Positions 24,833-34,022 of a DNA stretch of 61,541 nucleotides are shown here, in pieces (position 1 is the first letter of the stretch; each line of letters begins with the position of its first letter). A model generated the notes under the pieces. The model had not been told where the DNA came from and searched no databases. It worked only from the letters and a program-made list of their open reading frames with translations. A program made the position numbers and the translations under genes. This DNA comes from Agathobacter sp. Its GTDB lineage: Bacteria > Bacillota > Clostridia > Lachnospirales > Lachnospiraceae. The stretch covers positions 1-61,541 of the forward strand of contig JALEKN010000002.1 of assembly GCA_022769125.1 (NCBI GenBank). Reading direction: 5' to 3'.

Positions 24833-26032
24833 ATGTTAAAAGGAAAGTGCGTGGTTCTCGGAGTGACCGGAAGCATTGCAGCATATAAGATTGCCAATCT
24901 TGCAAGTGCCTTGGTAAAGCTGCACGCGGATGTGACCGTAATCATGACGCGAAATGCAACTAATTTTATCAATCCGATTACATTTGAGACTCTGACAGGA
25001 AACAAATGTCTGGTAGATACGTTTGACCGGAACTTTCAATATAGCGTGGAACATGTCTCGTTAGCAAAAAAGGCGGATATAGTTCTGGTTGCACCGGCAT
25101 CCGCCAACGTGATCGGCAAGATGGCCAACGGGATTGCGGATGATATGTTGACTACAACGATATTGGCATGCAAATGCCCGAAGCTTGTGTCCCCGGCGAT
25201 GAATACAAATATGTTTGAAAACCAGATTGTACAGGACAATCTGAAAAAACTCGAAGGATACGGATTTACTGTGATCGATCCGGCAAGCGGATATCTTGCC
25301 TGTGGTGATACCGGAGCCGGGAAAATGCCGGAGCCGGAGACCCTTTTGGAACACATTCTGTTTTGGACCGCGCATGAAAAGGATATGCTTGGCAAACGTG
25401 TGCTGATCACTGCCGGGCCAACGCAGGAGGCAATTGATCCTGTGCGCTATATTACGAACCATTCCACCGGGAAAATGGGTTACGCGATGGCGGTAAACTG
25501 CGCGCGCAGAGGCGCAAAGGTTACGCTGGTATCAGGACCAACGGCACTTCGGGCACCGTTGTTTGTAGAGACGGTTCCGGTTGTCAGTGCTGCGGATATG
25601 GCGGAGGCTGTGATCAGCAGGGCAAACGAGCAGGATATTATTATTAAAACGGCAGCGGTTGCGGATTTCAGACCGTCAGATCCGAAGAACGAGAAAATCA
25701 AAAAACAGGAGAATGAAGAAAAATCTTCCATCGAGCTGGAGCGTACACAGGATATTTTGTCCTACCTTGGCGCACACAAGAGGAAAGGGCAATTTATCTG
25801 TGGCTTTTCGATGGAGACAGAGCACATGCTCGAGAACTCACGAAAGAAGCTTGAAAAGAAGAATGTGGATATGATTGTTGCCAACAATCTTAAGGTACAG
25901 GGAGCCGGATTTGGAACTGATACAAATGTGGTGACGCTCATTACCAAGGAGGACTGCAAAGAGCTTCCGATTATGTCAAAGCCACAGGTGGCAGAAGAAA
26001 TTGTGACAGAAATTCTGAGAAAAATAAATTGA
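24833..26032 (+). CDS. coaBC: Phosphopantothenoylcysteine decarboxylase / phosphopantothenate-cysteine ligase
   Basis: 399 residues, a fusion of CoaC and CoaB. The N-terminal flavoprotein half has GVTGSIAAYK, the active-site His in SVEHVSLAKKAD, and PAMNTNMF. The C-terminal ligase half starts at about residue 185 (KRVLITAGPTQEAIDPVRYITNHSTGKMG) and includes the lysine-rich KNEKIKKQE loop. It makes 4'-phosphopantetheine from 4'-phosphopantothenate, cysteine and CTP in CoA synthesis. ATG 24833 is preceded by AAAGGAG; GTG 24824 would be too close to that site. Confidence 0.95.
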   Translation: MLKGKCVVLGVTGSIAAYKIANLASALVKLHADVTVIMTRNATNFINPITFETLTGNKCLVDTFDRNFQYSVEHVSLAKKADIVLVAPASANVIGKMANGIADDMLTTTILACKCPKLVSPAMNTNMFENQIVQDNLKKLEGYGFTVIDPASGYLACGDTGAGKMPEPETLLEHILFWTAHEKDMLGKRVLITAGPTQEAIDPVRYITNHSTGKMGYAMAVNCARRGAKVTLVSGPTALRAPLFVETVPVVSAADMAEAVISRANEQDIIIKTAAVADFRPSDPKNEKIKKQENEEKSSIELERTQDILSYLGAHKRKGQFICGFSMETEHMLENSRKKLEKKNVDMIVANNLKVQGAGFGTDTNVVTLITKEDCKELPIMSKPQVAEEIVTEILRKIN

Positions 26033-26033
26033 T

Positions 26034-26118
26034 AAAACCGCAAGTTCAAAGGTGTATATGCTTCTTAACCGGCAGACCGGGGAGGCGAATATGTATCGGA
26101 TGGGCTTGCGGTTTTTTA
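26034..26118 (+). terminator. Terminator of coaBC with an unusually long loop
   Basis: Stem aaaaccgcaag / cttgcggtttt enclosing about 60 nt, followed by a T run. The loop can fold further (accggcagaccgg). It overlaps no recognised gene. Confidence 0.6.
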
Positions 26119-26330
26119 GCTGTCCGATTTTTCATGTACGAAACAAGCAAATTACATTGTATTACAGGAAAAAATATCATGATATAATGTGTGTAGCAAT
26201 GAGCGGTGCTAGTCGAAAAGCGAAGCTTTTTGAGATGGGCACTGCGGGTAAATGTTTGCACGATTGGAGTGCGTGTCATGATATAATTAAAAAGGGGAGC
26301 GGCCGTAGCAGGTCGGGAAAGCAGGGAGAT
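26119..26330 (+). promoter_or_regulatory. Upstream region of the fucosidase gene with duplicated -10-like site
   Basis: The 12-mer tcatgatataat occurs twice (26177-26188 and 26276-26287), each containing a TATAAT. Neither has a clear -35 at 16-18 bp, so a regulator may be needed. No half-site pair like the one shared by the other promoters of the locus was found here. Confidence 0.4.
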
Positions 26331-27812
26331 ATGACGAGTGAGGCAGAGCAGAAATATTTAAAACTAGTTGATGATGTGATCGCGCAGGGGCCATACAGCG
26401 CGGATTGGGGCTCTCTTATGGACTCAAGGGTTCCTGAGTGGTTCAATAGGGAACGCTTGGGAATTTTTATCCATTGGGGTCTGTACAGTGTGCCGGCTAA
26501 TTCAAACGAGTGGTATTCCCGCAATATGTACATAAAGGGAATGCCTGCATATGAACATCACATTAAAACATATGGACCGCAATCAGAGTTTGGATACAAA
26601 GATTTTATCCCGATGTTTCGGGCAGAGAAATTCAGACCGGAGGAATGGGTACGTTTATTTAAGGAAGCCGGGGCCGGATATATCTGCCCAGTCGCAGAAC
26701 ATCATGATGGCTTCCAGATGTATGAGAGCGAGCTTTCTCATTGGAATGCGAAAGAGATGGGACCGAAGCGGGATATTGTCGGGGAGCTGAAAGCAGAGGC
26801 GGAGAAACAAGGATTGGTATTCTGCACATCGAGTCATCGCGCGGAGCATTGGTTCTTTATGGGACATGGCAAGGAATTTGACAGCGATATAAAGGACCCG
26901 ATGCAAAAGGGAGATTTTTACTGGCCAGCAATGCCGGAACCGGATAATCAGGATCTGTTCAGTAAGCCGTATCCAACGGAAGAATATCTGGATGACTGGC
27001 TTGCCCGTACAGCGGAGATCATTGTAAAATATCGCCCAAAATTTCTATATTTTGATTGGTGGCTTCAGCATGAAGCGTTCAAACCTTATCTGAAGAAGCT
27101 TGCGGCTTTTTATTATAACTGCGGTGTGCAGTGGGGAATGGATGTACAGATCTGCTACAAGCACGATGCCATGATGTTCGGAAGTGGTATTGTGGATGTG
27201 GAGCGGGGCGGATTTGCGGAAGCAAAGCCTTACCGTTGGCAGACAGATACTGCGGTTGCACGCAATTCCTGGTGCTACACGGATACGCTTGATTATAAGA
27301 GCAGCGAGGAGATCATCCAGACGCTTGTGGATGTGGTTAGCAAAAACGGTAATCTTCTTTTAAATATCGGACCGAAGGCGGATGGAACGATTCCGGATGG
27401 CGACCGCAGGATTTTAGAGGATCTCGCTGCTTGGATGAAGGACAACAAGGAAGCCGTGACCGGAGTAAAGGTATGGCGCAAGTCCATGGAAGGCCCGGTT
27501 TGCAACAAAGAGGGACAGTTCCAGGATCAGCAGGCACTTGTTTATACCGAGAAGGATTACCGTTTTACGGCAGGACATGGAAATATCTATGCGTGCTGCA
27601 TGAAGTGCCCAAAGGATGGGCGTTTTGTGGTTCAGTCACTCCGTGACAGCGATGACCAGAATGTGCCGGAGTTCCACGGAATCATCGACGGCGTTGACAT
27701 CCTTGGCTTTGACGACGATGTGGAGTGGAAGGTAGGCGCGGAAGGCCTCGTTGTGCAGGCGAAGGGAATCAAGAGTGACTTCCCGGTTGTGATCCGCGTA
27801 CATGTTGAGTAA
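26331..27812 (+). CDS. GH29 alpha-L-fucosidase, cytoplasmic
   Basis: 493 residues from ATG 26331; the frame is open further upstream but the added sequence is unlike the family. The GH29 domain begins WFNRERLGIFIHWGLYSVPA, continues with AEHHDGFQMYESELSHWNAKEMGPKRD, and includes the likely nucleophile Asp in FLYFDWWLQH. It ends with the small beta domain after GNLLLNIGPKADGTIPDGD. No signal peptide, so it should act on imported oligosaccharides. The ribosome binding site (agggag) is close to the ATG, which makes the exact start less certain. It probably shares an operon with the GH43 gene 80 bp downstream. Confidence 0.88.
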   Translation: MTSEAEQKYLKLVDDVIAQGPYSADWGSLMDSRVPEWFNRERLGIFIHWGLYSVPANSNEWYSRNMYIKGMPAYEHHIKTYGPQSEFGYKDFIPMFRAEKFRPEEWVRLFKEAGAGYICPVAEHHDGFQMYESELSHWNAKEMGPKRDIVGELKAEAEKQGLVFCTSSHRAEHWFFMGHGKEFDSDIKDPMQKGDFYWPAMPEPDNQDLFSKPYPTEEYLDDWLARTAEIIVKYRPKFLYFDWWLQHEAFKPYLKKLAAFYYNCGVQWGMDVQICYKHDAMMFGSGIVDVERGGFAEAKPYRWQTDTAVARNSWCYTDTLDYKSSEEIIQTLVDVVSKNGNLLLNIGPKADGTIPDGDRRILEDLAAWMKDNKEAVTGVKVWRKSMEGPVCNKEGQFQDQQALVYTEKDYRFTAGHGNIYACCMKCPKDGRFVVQSLRDSDDQNVPEFHGIIDGVDILGFDDDVEWKVGAEGLVVQAKGIKSDFPVVIRVHVE

Positions 27813-27892
27813 AAAGAACCACGAAAAAAGCTGATAATGTGTGCAAAAGCATACACACAAATAGAACTAAGAATGAGATGAGGAGAGATATT

Positions 27893-29392
27893 ATGAAATA
27901 TCGCAATCCAGTTATACCGGGATTTTTCCCGGACCCAAGTATTTGTACCGATGGCAAGAAGTTTTATCTGGTAACAAGTACCTTCCAGTATTTTCCGGGT
28001 GTTGCACTCTTTGAGAGCGAGAACCTGATCGAATGGAAACAGATTGGCAATGTGCTGACCAGAAAGGAACAGCTTCCGCTTGACAATGCTACACATTCCG
28101 CAGGAATATTTGCTCCGGTAATCCGATACAATGAGGGCCGTTTTTACATGATTACCACGAATGTATCTGATGGCGGTAATTTTCTGGTATACACCGATGA
28201 TATCTATGGAGAATGGTCCGATCCGGTGTGGCTAAATGTCGGAGGAATCGACCCATCCTTATGCTTTGCAGACGGCAAATGTTATTTTACCGGAAACGGT
28301 CATGATGAGGAAGGATACCAGAGTGTTCTGCAATGTGAGATTGTTCCGGAGACAGGAGAGATGCTTACTCCGCTAAAGGGCGTATGGCGTGGAAATGGCG
28401 GAAGATACTTAGAGGGACCGCATCTTTACAAGATCGGTGATGAGTATTATCTGATGGCGGCTGAGGGCGGTACCGAATACGGACATATGACAATCTATGC
28501 CAGAAGTAAAAAACCATATGGCCCGTTTGAAGGCTATCCGAAGAACCCGGTGCTTACCAACCGCAATCTCGGCGGCTACCTGATTCAGGGATGCGGACAC
28601 GCGGATCTTGTGCAGGATAAGAACGGCAACTGGTGGATGGTGCATCTGGCATTCCGCCAGACCGGACGCTGGATGATGCATCATATTACCGGAAGAGAGA
28701 CCTACCTGATGCCGGTAAACTTTGATGAAAACGGATGGTTTACTGTTGGCGAAAACGGAACGACAGCACTGGAGGTTGAGACAGACCGCCTGCCGGACAT
28801 CAAACAGCCGGATGAAGTTGTTCGTACATTTGCAAACACAACGCCGGGAGTCGAGTGGGTATATCAGCGTAATCCACATCCGGAATGTTACGAGTGGAGT
28901 GACAGATCCGTACGTATAACGGGAAATGGCGGCTCAATCAACGATGCGCTGGGTAGCAGCAGTTTTACGGCAATCCGGCAGGAACAGATGGATGAGGATG
29001 TAACCTGTCGTCTGTCGGCAAACGGACCGGAAGCGGGTGTCACACTTTACATGGATGAGGAACATCATTATGATGTGGCTTTGTGTGAGGATGAAAACGG
29101 AAAATATGTCATCAAGAGACTGTGCATTGGGGATGTTAAGCATGTGGCAGAGCGTATAGCGGTTCCTGCCGATGCAAAGGATATCATGTTCAAGATCCAT
29201 ATGGAGCCGATGCTGTATCATTTTTCCGTGTTGATTGACCAGAAAGAAACCGACCTTGGAAGTGCACAAACCCGTTATCTTTCAACAGAAGTTGCTTCCG
29301 GATTTACCGGAGTTATGATAGGATTATATGCAGAGAAAGATACACAAGCGACATTTTATGATTTTGAGGCAATTAGAAAAGAGAATCTATGA
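27893..29392 (+). CDS. GH43 glycosidase (beta-xylosidase / alpha-L-arabinofuranosidase)
   Basis: 499 residues from ATG 27893 (GAGGAGAG before it). The five-bladed GH43 domain carries the catalytic base Asp in PGFFPDPSIC, the pKa-modulating Asp in GGIDPSLCF and the acid Glu in RYLEGPHLY. The C-terminal ~190 residues are the concanavalin-like domain of the XynB type (about 310-499). No signal peptide; cytoplasmic. It would remove xylose or arabinose from oligosaccharides. Its last four bases (ATGA) overlap the start of the sensor kinase gene, so the two are translationally coupled. Confidence 0.88.
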   Translation: MKYRNPVIPGFFPDPSICTDGKKFYLVTSTFQYFPGVALFESENLIEWKQIGNVLTRKEQLPLDNATHSAGIFAPVIRYNEGRFYMITTNVSDGGNFLVYTDDIYGEWSDPVWLNVGGIDPSLCFADGKCYFTGNGHDEEGYQSVLQCEIVPETGEMLTPLKGVWRGNGGRYLEGPHLYKIGDEYYLMAAEGGTEYGHMTIYARSKKPYGPFEGYPKNPVLTNRNLGGYLIQGCGHADLVQDKNGNWWMVHLAFRQTGRWMMHHITGRETYLMPVNFDENGWFTVGENGTTALEVETDRLPDIKQPDEVVRTFANTTPGVEWVYQRNPHPECYEWSDRSVRITGNGGSINDALGSSSFTAIRQEQMDEDVTCRLSANGPEAGVTLYMDEEHHYDVALCEDENGKYVIKRLCIGDVKHVAERIAVPADAKDIMFKIHMEPMLYHFSVLIDQKETDLGSAQTRYLSTEVASGFTGVMIGLYAEKDTQATFYDFEAIRKENL

Positions 29393-31170
29393 AATTAATT
29401 CGAAAAGTATCGGCTGCATTTGGAAACATTCGCCTTCGGGAGAGAATGCTCCTGCTTTATCTGGTAGGTGGAATTCTCCCACTGTTATTGGCCAATATCT
29501 ATATGTATTCATCGGTACGGTCACTGATGATCCGGCAGACGAAAGACAATTCCATTGAAGAACTTTCGGTTATTGGACATTCACTGCAGGAGAGCATTTC
29601 CGTTATAGAGGAAGTGTCAAAACGGTTGTATTTCGATGAAGATATTGAACATATTGCATTTACAAGGTATGAAGACTACGAGGATATTGTGCGTGATTAC
29701 CGGGAACACGATAATATAGAAGACTATGTGCGGAGTTATTATCAGGATATCTCATCAATCACGATATACACGTACAACACAAGCCTTGTTCCGAATGAGC
29801 ACTTTGTCTATGCGGATGCTACGGTTAAGAGCAGCGACTGGTATCCGATGACCAGAAAGCTCGCAGGAAGCCCTTACTGGAGCTTTCAATATGATAAGCT
29901 CACACATAAGAACAACCTGTGCCTTTCACGTATGCTGTATACTTCGGACTTTAAAATAGTGGGGATTGCGTTTATATCCATGCAGAATCTGCGCTCGGAG
30001 CTGAATGTCTCATCGAGGGAAGAGGATACATTTCTTTTGTATGATGACACAATGATCGTTCACAGCAATGACACACACGCGGATTATGATACGATTTTTT
30101 CTATACTGATGAAGCATAGTGAGGATTCTTTTACGGATAAGGTAATGTACCAGGGAAAAGAATGTCTGGTATCGTATCTTCGCATACGTCCGGCCTACGC
30201 GGATGACTTTTATACGGTCGTGAGCATCAAGCCTTACAGCCAGATCACAGCGCTGGCGACAAGAGCAGCGTTTGGAAACCTTGTTCCGATGTTCATCTGT
30301 ATTATTTTTGCACTTGCGTTACTTGCTGTGTTCAGCAATTCGTTCAGTGCCAGGATCAATGCTTTCAAAAATGAGATGCACAAGGCAGCGGGTGGTGATT
30401 TCCACATTGCCGAGCGGCTGCAGGGCAAAGATGAGATCTCTGAACTTTATCTGGACCTGAATGTAATGATTTCGGATATTCAGGAACTGATGGACCGCGT
30501 TGTTGCGGAGCAGGTGCAGAAGGAACAGATCAATACCCGCCAGAAAGAAGTAGAGTTTAAGATGCTGGCAAGCCAGATCAATCCACATTTTTTGTATAAT
30601 ACGCTTGAGACGATCCGCATGCAGGCGAGAGTAAAGAAGCAACCGGAAATCGAAGAACTTGCAAAGATGCTGGCAAAGATCATGAGACACAATATTCAGG
30701 TGGGAGACAGTCTTCAGCCGGTGAGTGAGGAACTTAAGCTGGTACAATATTATCTGAAGATTCAGGACTATCGTTTCCATGACAGGATCTCTTATGAGAT
30801 TCAGGTAAATGAGGCTGAGATTGCACCGCTTAAGATGATGCCGCTTCTGATGCAGCCATTTGTTGAAAATGCATTTATTCATGGTCTGGAGAGTAGGGAG
30901 AGCGGTGGAATCATCCGGATTGAAGTGGAAGTGAGAATGCACCTTTGGATAACAATCTCGGATAACGGCTGCGGCATGGACGAACAGAAACTGGCGGAAG
31001 TTATCCACAATCTCAACGATTTTGACAACCTTGACCGTACACACATTGGTATCTGCAATGTCAACCAGCGAATCAAGCTACAGTACGGCGAAAGCTACGG
31101 GGTTACAATAGAAAGCACGCCGGGCTGTGGCACGAAGGTGACAATCCGGCTCCCTATACTTTTATATTGA
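29389..31170 (+). CDS. YesM-type sensor histidine kinase
   Basis: 593 residues. Membrane segments at about 22-42 and 300-320 flank an extracytoplasmic sensor domain of about 255 residues (dCACHE-like). A HAMP domain follows (about 322-375), then the His_kinase domain with SQINPHFLYNTLETIR (phospho-accepting His), and a HATPase_c domain (PFVENAFIHGLE as N box, SDNGCGMDE as G1, GICNVNQRI as G2). It probably senses an oligosaccharide or a liganded binding protein and phosphorylates the YesN-type regulator encoded at 44820-46370. Overlap with the GH43 gene ties sensing to degradation. Confidence 0.93.
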   Translation: MKLIRKVSAAFGNIRLRERMLLLYLVGGILPLLLANIYMYSSVRSLMIRQTKDNSIEELSVIGHSLQESISVIEEVSKRLYFDEDIEHIAFTRYEDYEDIVRDYREHDNIEDYVRSYYQDISSITIYTYNTSLVPNEHFVYADATVKSSDWYPMTRKLAGSPYWSFQYDKLTHKNNLCLSRMLYTSDFKIVGIAFISMQNLRSELNVSSREEDTFLLYDDTMIVHSNDTHADYDTIFSILMKHSEDSFTDKVMYQGKECLVSYLRIRPAYADDFYTVVSIKPYSQITALATRAAFGNLVPMFICIIFALALLAVFSNSFSARINAFKNEMHKAAGGDFHIAERLQGKDEISELYLDLNVMISDIQELMDRVVAEQVQKEQINTRQKEVEFKMLASQINPHFLYNTLETIRMQARVKKQPEIEELAKMLAKIMRHNIQVGDSLQPVSEELKLVQYYLKIQDYRFHDRISYEIQVNEAEIAPLKMMPLLMQPFVENAFIHGLESRESGGIIRIEVEVRMHLWITISDNGCGMDEQKLAEVIHNLNDFDNLDRTHIGICNVNQRIKLQYGESYGVTIESTPGCGTKVTIRLPILLY

Positions 31171-31177
31171 CATATTC

Positions 31178-31213
31178 AAATTGGATGGCTGCGTTTGCGG
31201 TCATCCAATTTTT
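31178..31213 (+). terminator. Terminator after the sensor kinase gene
   Basis: Stem aattggatg / catccaatt around a 14-nt loop followed by a T run; it ends the GH29-GH43-yesM unit. Confidence 0.85.
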
Positions 31214-31252
31214 GCTTGGGAGATCTTTTTCAATAAAACAAAAATTGGGTAA

Positions 31253-31319
31253 GATGAATTTTTAAGGGTAAATATGTCAAAATATTCATGTTTCTATGAA
31301 ATAATAAAACACGTATCAT
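31253..31319 (+). promoter_or_regulatory. Predicted YesN-type operator and promoter A (surface protein gene)
   Basis: Half-sites gatgaatt (31253) and tgtcaaaa (31275) are 22 bp apart, and a -10-like TATCAT (31314-31319) starts 39 bp after the second. The same geometry recurs at 34023-34089 and 46429-46497. The distal half-site here is the weakest of the set, and no good -35 is present, as expected for an activator-dependent promoter. Confidence 0.5.
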
Positions 31320-31377
31320 GTAATTAGTCAGAAAAACTGGCCGTATGTTAATTACATTTATAACAGGAGGGTGAACT

Positions 31378-33273
31378 ATGAAAAAGTTCAAAAAGTTGTT
31401 AGCTGCTGTATGCACTGGTGCAATGATGCTTTCTTCAATTACAGTATTCGGCGCACAGGATGCATCTGCTTTGCCAGATGGTACAGCATACCTCAACATC
31501 AATAACGCAGATTGGGGTGATTTTGATGCAGAGTGGACCAATGCCGAGATTACAGGCGATGGCTCCTACACTGTAGGAATGGTGGCTTCCGAGGGACAGT
31601 CACTTGCACAGTTTAACGCACTTGAGGTTGTAAACGGTGAATCTTATCTTGGAACAGGATGTGTTCTTACCGTAGACAGTATCAAGATTAACGGCGAAGA
31701 AGTAGAACTTCAGGGACCGAGCTACACCTGTTCAGCAGATGGCACAGGCGTAACCACCCGTGTAAACATCTACAATGAATGGAATGCACCGGATGATACC
31801 GCGACAGCAGGAGATGACAGCCACCTTGATCAGCGTGTTGCAGAAGGCAACCTTATGGATGCAACCGCATGCCTGTTCTCCAGCGATTATGTAGATTCTT
31901 CATCTGCAAGCGGTTTCAAGGTAGAGTCTATCGAAGTTAACTTTACTGTAAGCGGATTTGGCACCCAGGCGGCAGCTGCTGAGACTTCTGAAGAGCCTGC
32001 AGTTGAGGTTGAGGGACCGGCAATCGCTCACTTAAACATCAACAATGCAGACTGGAGTGAGTTCGAGGCTGAATATGTTGACGCTGAGATTACCGGAGAC
32101 GGAACCTATACCGTATCCATGAATGCAACAGAGGGACAGAGCCTTGTTCAGTTCAACGCTTTGGAAGTTGAAAATGGTGAACTCCTCATGGGAAATGCAT
32201 GTGTACTTACCGTAGACAGCATCAAGATTAATGGCGAGGATGTAGAACTTGCCGGACCAAGCTACACCTGCTCAGCAGATGGTGCAGGCGTAACAACCCG
32301 TGTTAATATTTACAATGAGTGGAATGCTCCGGATGATACTGCAACTGCAGGAGATGACGGACATTTAGACCAGCGTGTTGCTGAAGGCAGCGTTATGGAT
32401 GCAACTGCATGCCTGTTCTCCAGCGATTATGTAGATGCTTCTTCAGGAAGCGGCTTCAAGGTACAGTCTATGGAAGTAACCTTTACCGTATCTAACTTCG
32501 GTGTTTCTGCAGGCGGCACAGATGCTGGCGAAGCAGCAGGACCGGCCGATGTTGATTTAGACGGAACATACAATGCTTACATTGGATTCCAGTCTCCATC
32601 ATATTCATTCCGTAACGCATTTGATGATGCTACATACGGACGTGATACCGAGTACTTCAACCAGATTACAGGATGGGATGCAAGCAACAATGCTGTTACA
32701 ATCCCTGGTACTCTTAACGATACTGTAATCGCTGGTAACGGAACCTACACGATCTCTGCAACAGGAATTGAGTTCGCAGCAGATGATTTTGCATCACAGG
32801 ATCACATGAACCTGATCTTTATCTCTACTGATATTCCGAATACCGGAGCAATCACTATCTCTGATATCAAGCTGAATATCAACGGAAGAGATGTATCTGT
32901 TAATCCGGTTGTAAGCCCTGACTCTGTTGATTACCTCAACATGCTCATCCAGAATATCTGGAATGATGACGTTGCAACCATCGGATACTATGATGTTCCT
33001 GTAACAGATATCAATATTACCTTTACTGTTTCAGGATTCAACTATGACAACCCGGATGCAACCGGCGAGGCAGATACCACAGCTCCAGCAGAAGACGAGG
33101 CTGTTTCTGAGGCTCCTGCAGAAGATGCTTCTGAAGCTCCAGCAGTAGATACCGGCGCAGATGCATCTACCTCCGGAGTAAACCCGGTAGTAGTTGTTGT
33201 TATCGTAGTAGTTGTAGTAGCAGTAGTTGCTGGTGTAGTTGTTGTTCTTAAGAAGAAAAAAGCAGCAAAGTAA
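31378..33273 (+). CDS. Surface protein with three repeated domains and C-terminal membrane anchor
   Basis: 631 residues. Signal peptide 1-26 (KKFKKLLAAVCTGAMMLSSITVFGA). Two closely related domains of about 157 residues (38-195 and 218-375; both with LNINNADW, LTVDSIKINGE, SYTCSADG, VNIYNEWNAPDDTATAGDD, FTVS(G/N)F) and a third, divergent one (about 398-560). Acidic Ala/Glu/Pro linkers lie between. The end is a hydrophobic segment (VVVVVIVVVVVAVVAGVVVVL) followed by KKKKAAK, a membrane anchor with no LPXTG. It is not matched to a family that I can name. Its place in a glycan locus suggests a carbohydrate-binding role (inference). AGGAGGG precedes ATG 31378; a strong terminator follows. Confidence 0.75.
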   Translation: MKKFKKLLAAVCTGAMMLSSITVFGAQDASALPDGTAYLNINNADWGDFDAEWTNAEITGDGSYTVGMVASEGQSLAQFNALEVVNGESYLGTGCVLTVDSIKINGEEVELQGPSYTCSADGTGVTTRVNIYNEWNAPDDTATAGDDSHLDQRVAEGNLMDATACLFSSDYVDSSSASGFKVESIEVNFTVSGFGTQAAAAETSEEPAVEVEGPAIAHLNINNADWSEFEAEYVDAEITGDGTYTVSMNATEGQSLVQFNALEVENGELLMGNACVLTVDSIKINGEDVELAGPSYTCSADGAGVTTRVNIYNEWNAPDDTATAGDDGHLDQRVAEGSVMDATACLFSSDYVDASSGSGFKVQSMEVTFTVSNFGVSAGGTDAGEAAGPADVDLDGTYNAYIGFQSPSYSFRNAFDDATYGRDTEYFNQITGWDASNNAVTIPGTLNDTVIAGNGTYTISATGIEFAADDFASQDHMNLIFISTDIPNTGAITISDIKLNINGRDVSVNPVVSPDSVDYLNMLIQNIWNDDVATIGYYDVPVTDINITFTVSGFNYDNPDATGEADTTAPAEDEAVSEAPAEDASEAPAVDTGADASTSGVNPVVVVVIVVVVVAVVAGVVVVLKKKKAAK

Positions 33274-33306
33274 TAATTTCTAAGAATTCAATAATTCCAT
33301 AAATCT

Positions 33307-33343
33307 AAGGAGCGTGAAACCTTTAGTTTCACGCTCCTTTTTT
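33307..33343 (+). terminator. Terminator of the surface protein gene
   Basis: Perfect stem aaggagcgtgaaa / tttcacgctcctt with an 8-nt loop followed by tttttta. Confidence 0.93.
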
Positions 33344-33379
33344 ACGACCATTCACCCTATCCTCTGTCCCCATTTTTTC

Positions 33380-33987
33380 TGTTTTACAAACACCCTGTGC
33401 ATCGCCCTATTTCCCTCTTTTTCATTTAATATACACATCGGATTTGACTCGTGCACTGCCCCCGCTGCCCCTCCGGAGAAAACACCGCTTCAAATTGCGA
33501 AATTCTATAGCAGGCGCTCCTGCGGTTTATTAATCAGTTATGTCTTCTTTAGGTTTGAGCACTCCGGCGCTGCTGTTCGCGGATAGGTGGACTTTTCTTC
33601 CGAGGGCTTTCGTGTCTCCCTTTGCGGGCGTGCCGAACAAAATGGGAGCATGCTCCGACTGCCTGAGCTCTTATCGTTTATATATGGAACAACATAGAGG
33701 GCGAGTTTTGAGGGGCATGCTCCTAATATCAACTTTGTGAGGCCGCCCGCTTAGGGAGACTAGAAAGACCGACAGAAAAGTCCGCCTACCGTGTAACAGC
33801 AGTGTTCGGAGTGTCAAAGCCAAAATAAGACACAACCTTATCATCGCAGGAGCACCTGCAAGAATTTCTACAATTCCTGCGGAATCGTTTTCTCCGGAGG
33901 GACAGCGGGGGCAGTGCACGGATTAAAACATAGTAAGAAATGGAAAAGTGGGAATAGGGCGGAGCAAGGATTGACTTGCAAAACAGA
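33380..33987. repeat. Roughly 600-bp imperfect long inverted repeat, no gene
   Basis: The left arm (about 33380-33655) and the right arm (about 33710-33987) are inverted copies of each other. Matching blocks, outside to inside: ctgttttacaa / ttgcaaaacag; cgccctattt / gaatagggcg; cgtgcactgcccccgctg / cagcgggggcagtgcacg; ccctccggagaaaac / gttttctccggaggg; gctcctgcg / cgcaggagc; gtggacttttct / agaaaagtccgcc; gtctccct / agggagac; gcgggcg / cgcccgc; ggagcatg / catgctcc. The centre is about 50 bp. Short open frames inside are not credible genes. It could be a decayed mobile element or a large structured RNA. Confidence 0.75.
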
Positions 33988-34022
33988 GCGCTGGGAATGA
34001 AAGAAAAAAGGGAGACATGTTA

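Noticed and set aside
26052-26330. 93-codon extension of the fucosidase frame upstream of ATG 26331
   Set aside because: It runs through the coaBC terminator and promoter-like sequence and does not resemble GH29 N-termini.
33314-33919. Short open frames inside the long inverted repeat
   Set aside because: No ribosome binding sites, no recognisable composition, and both arms give unrelated peptides.
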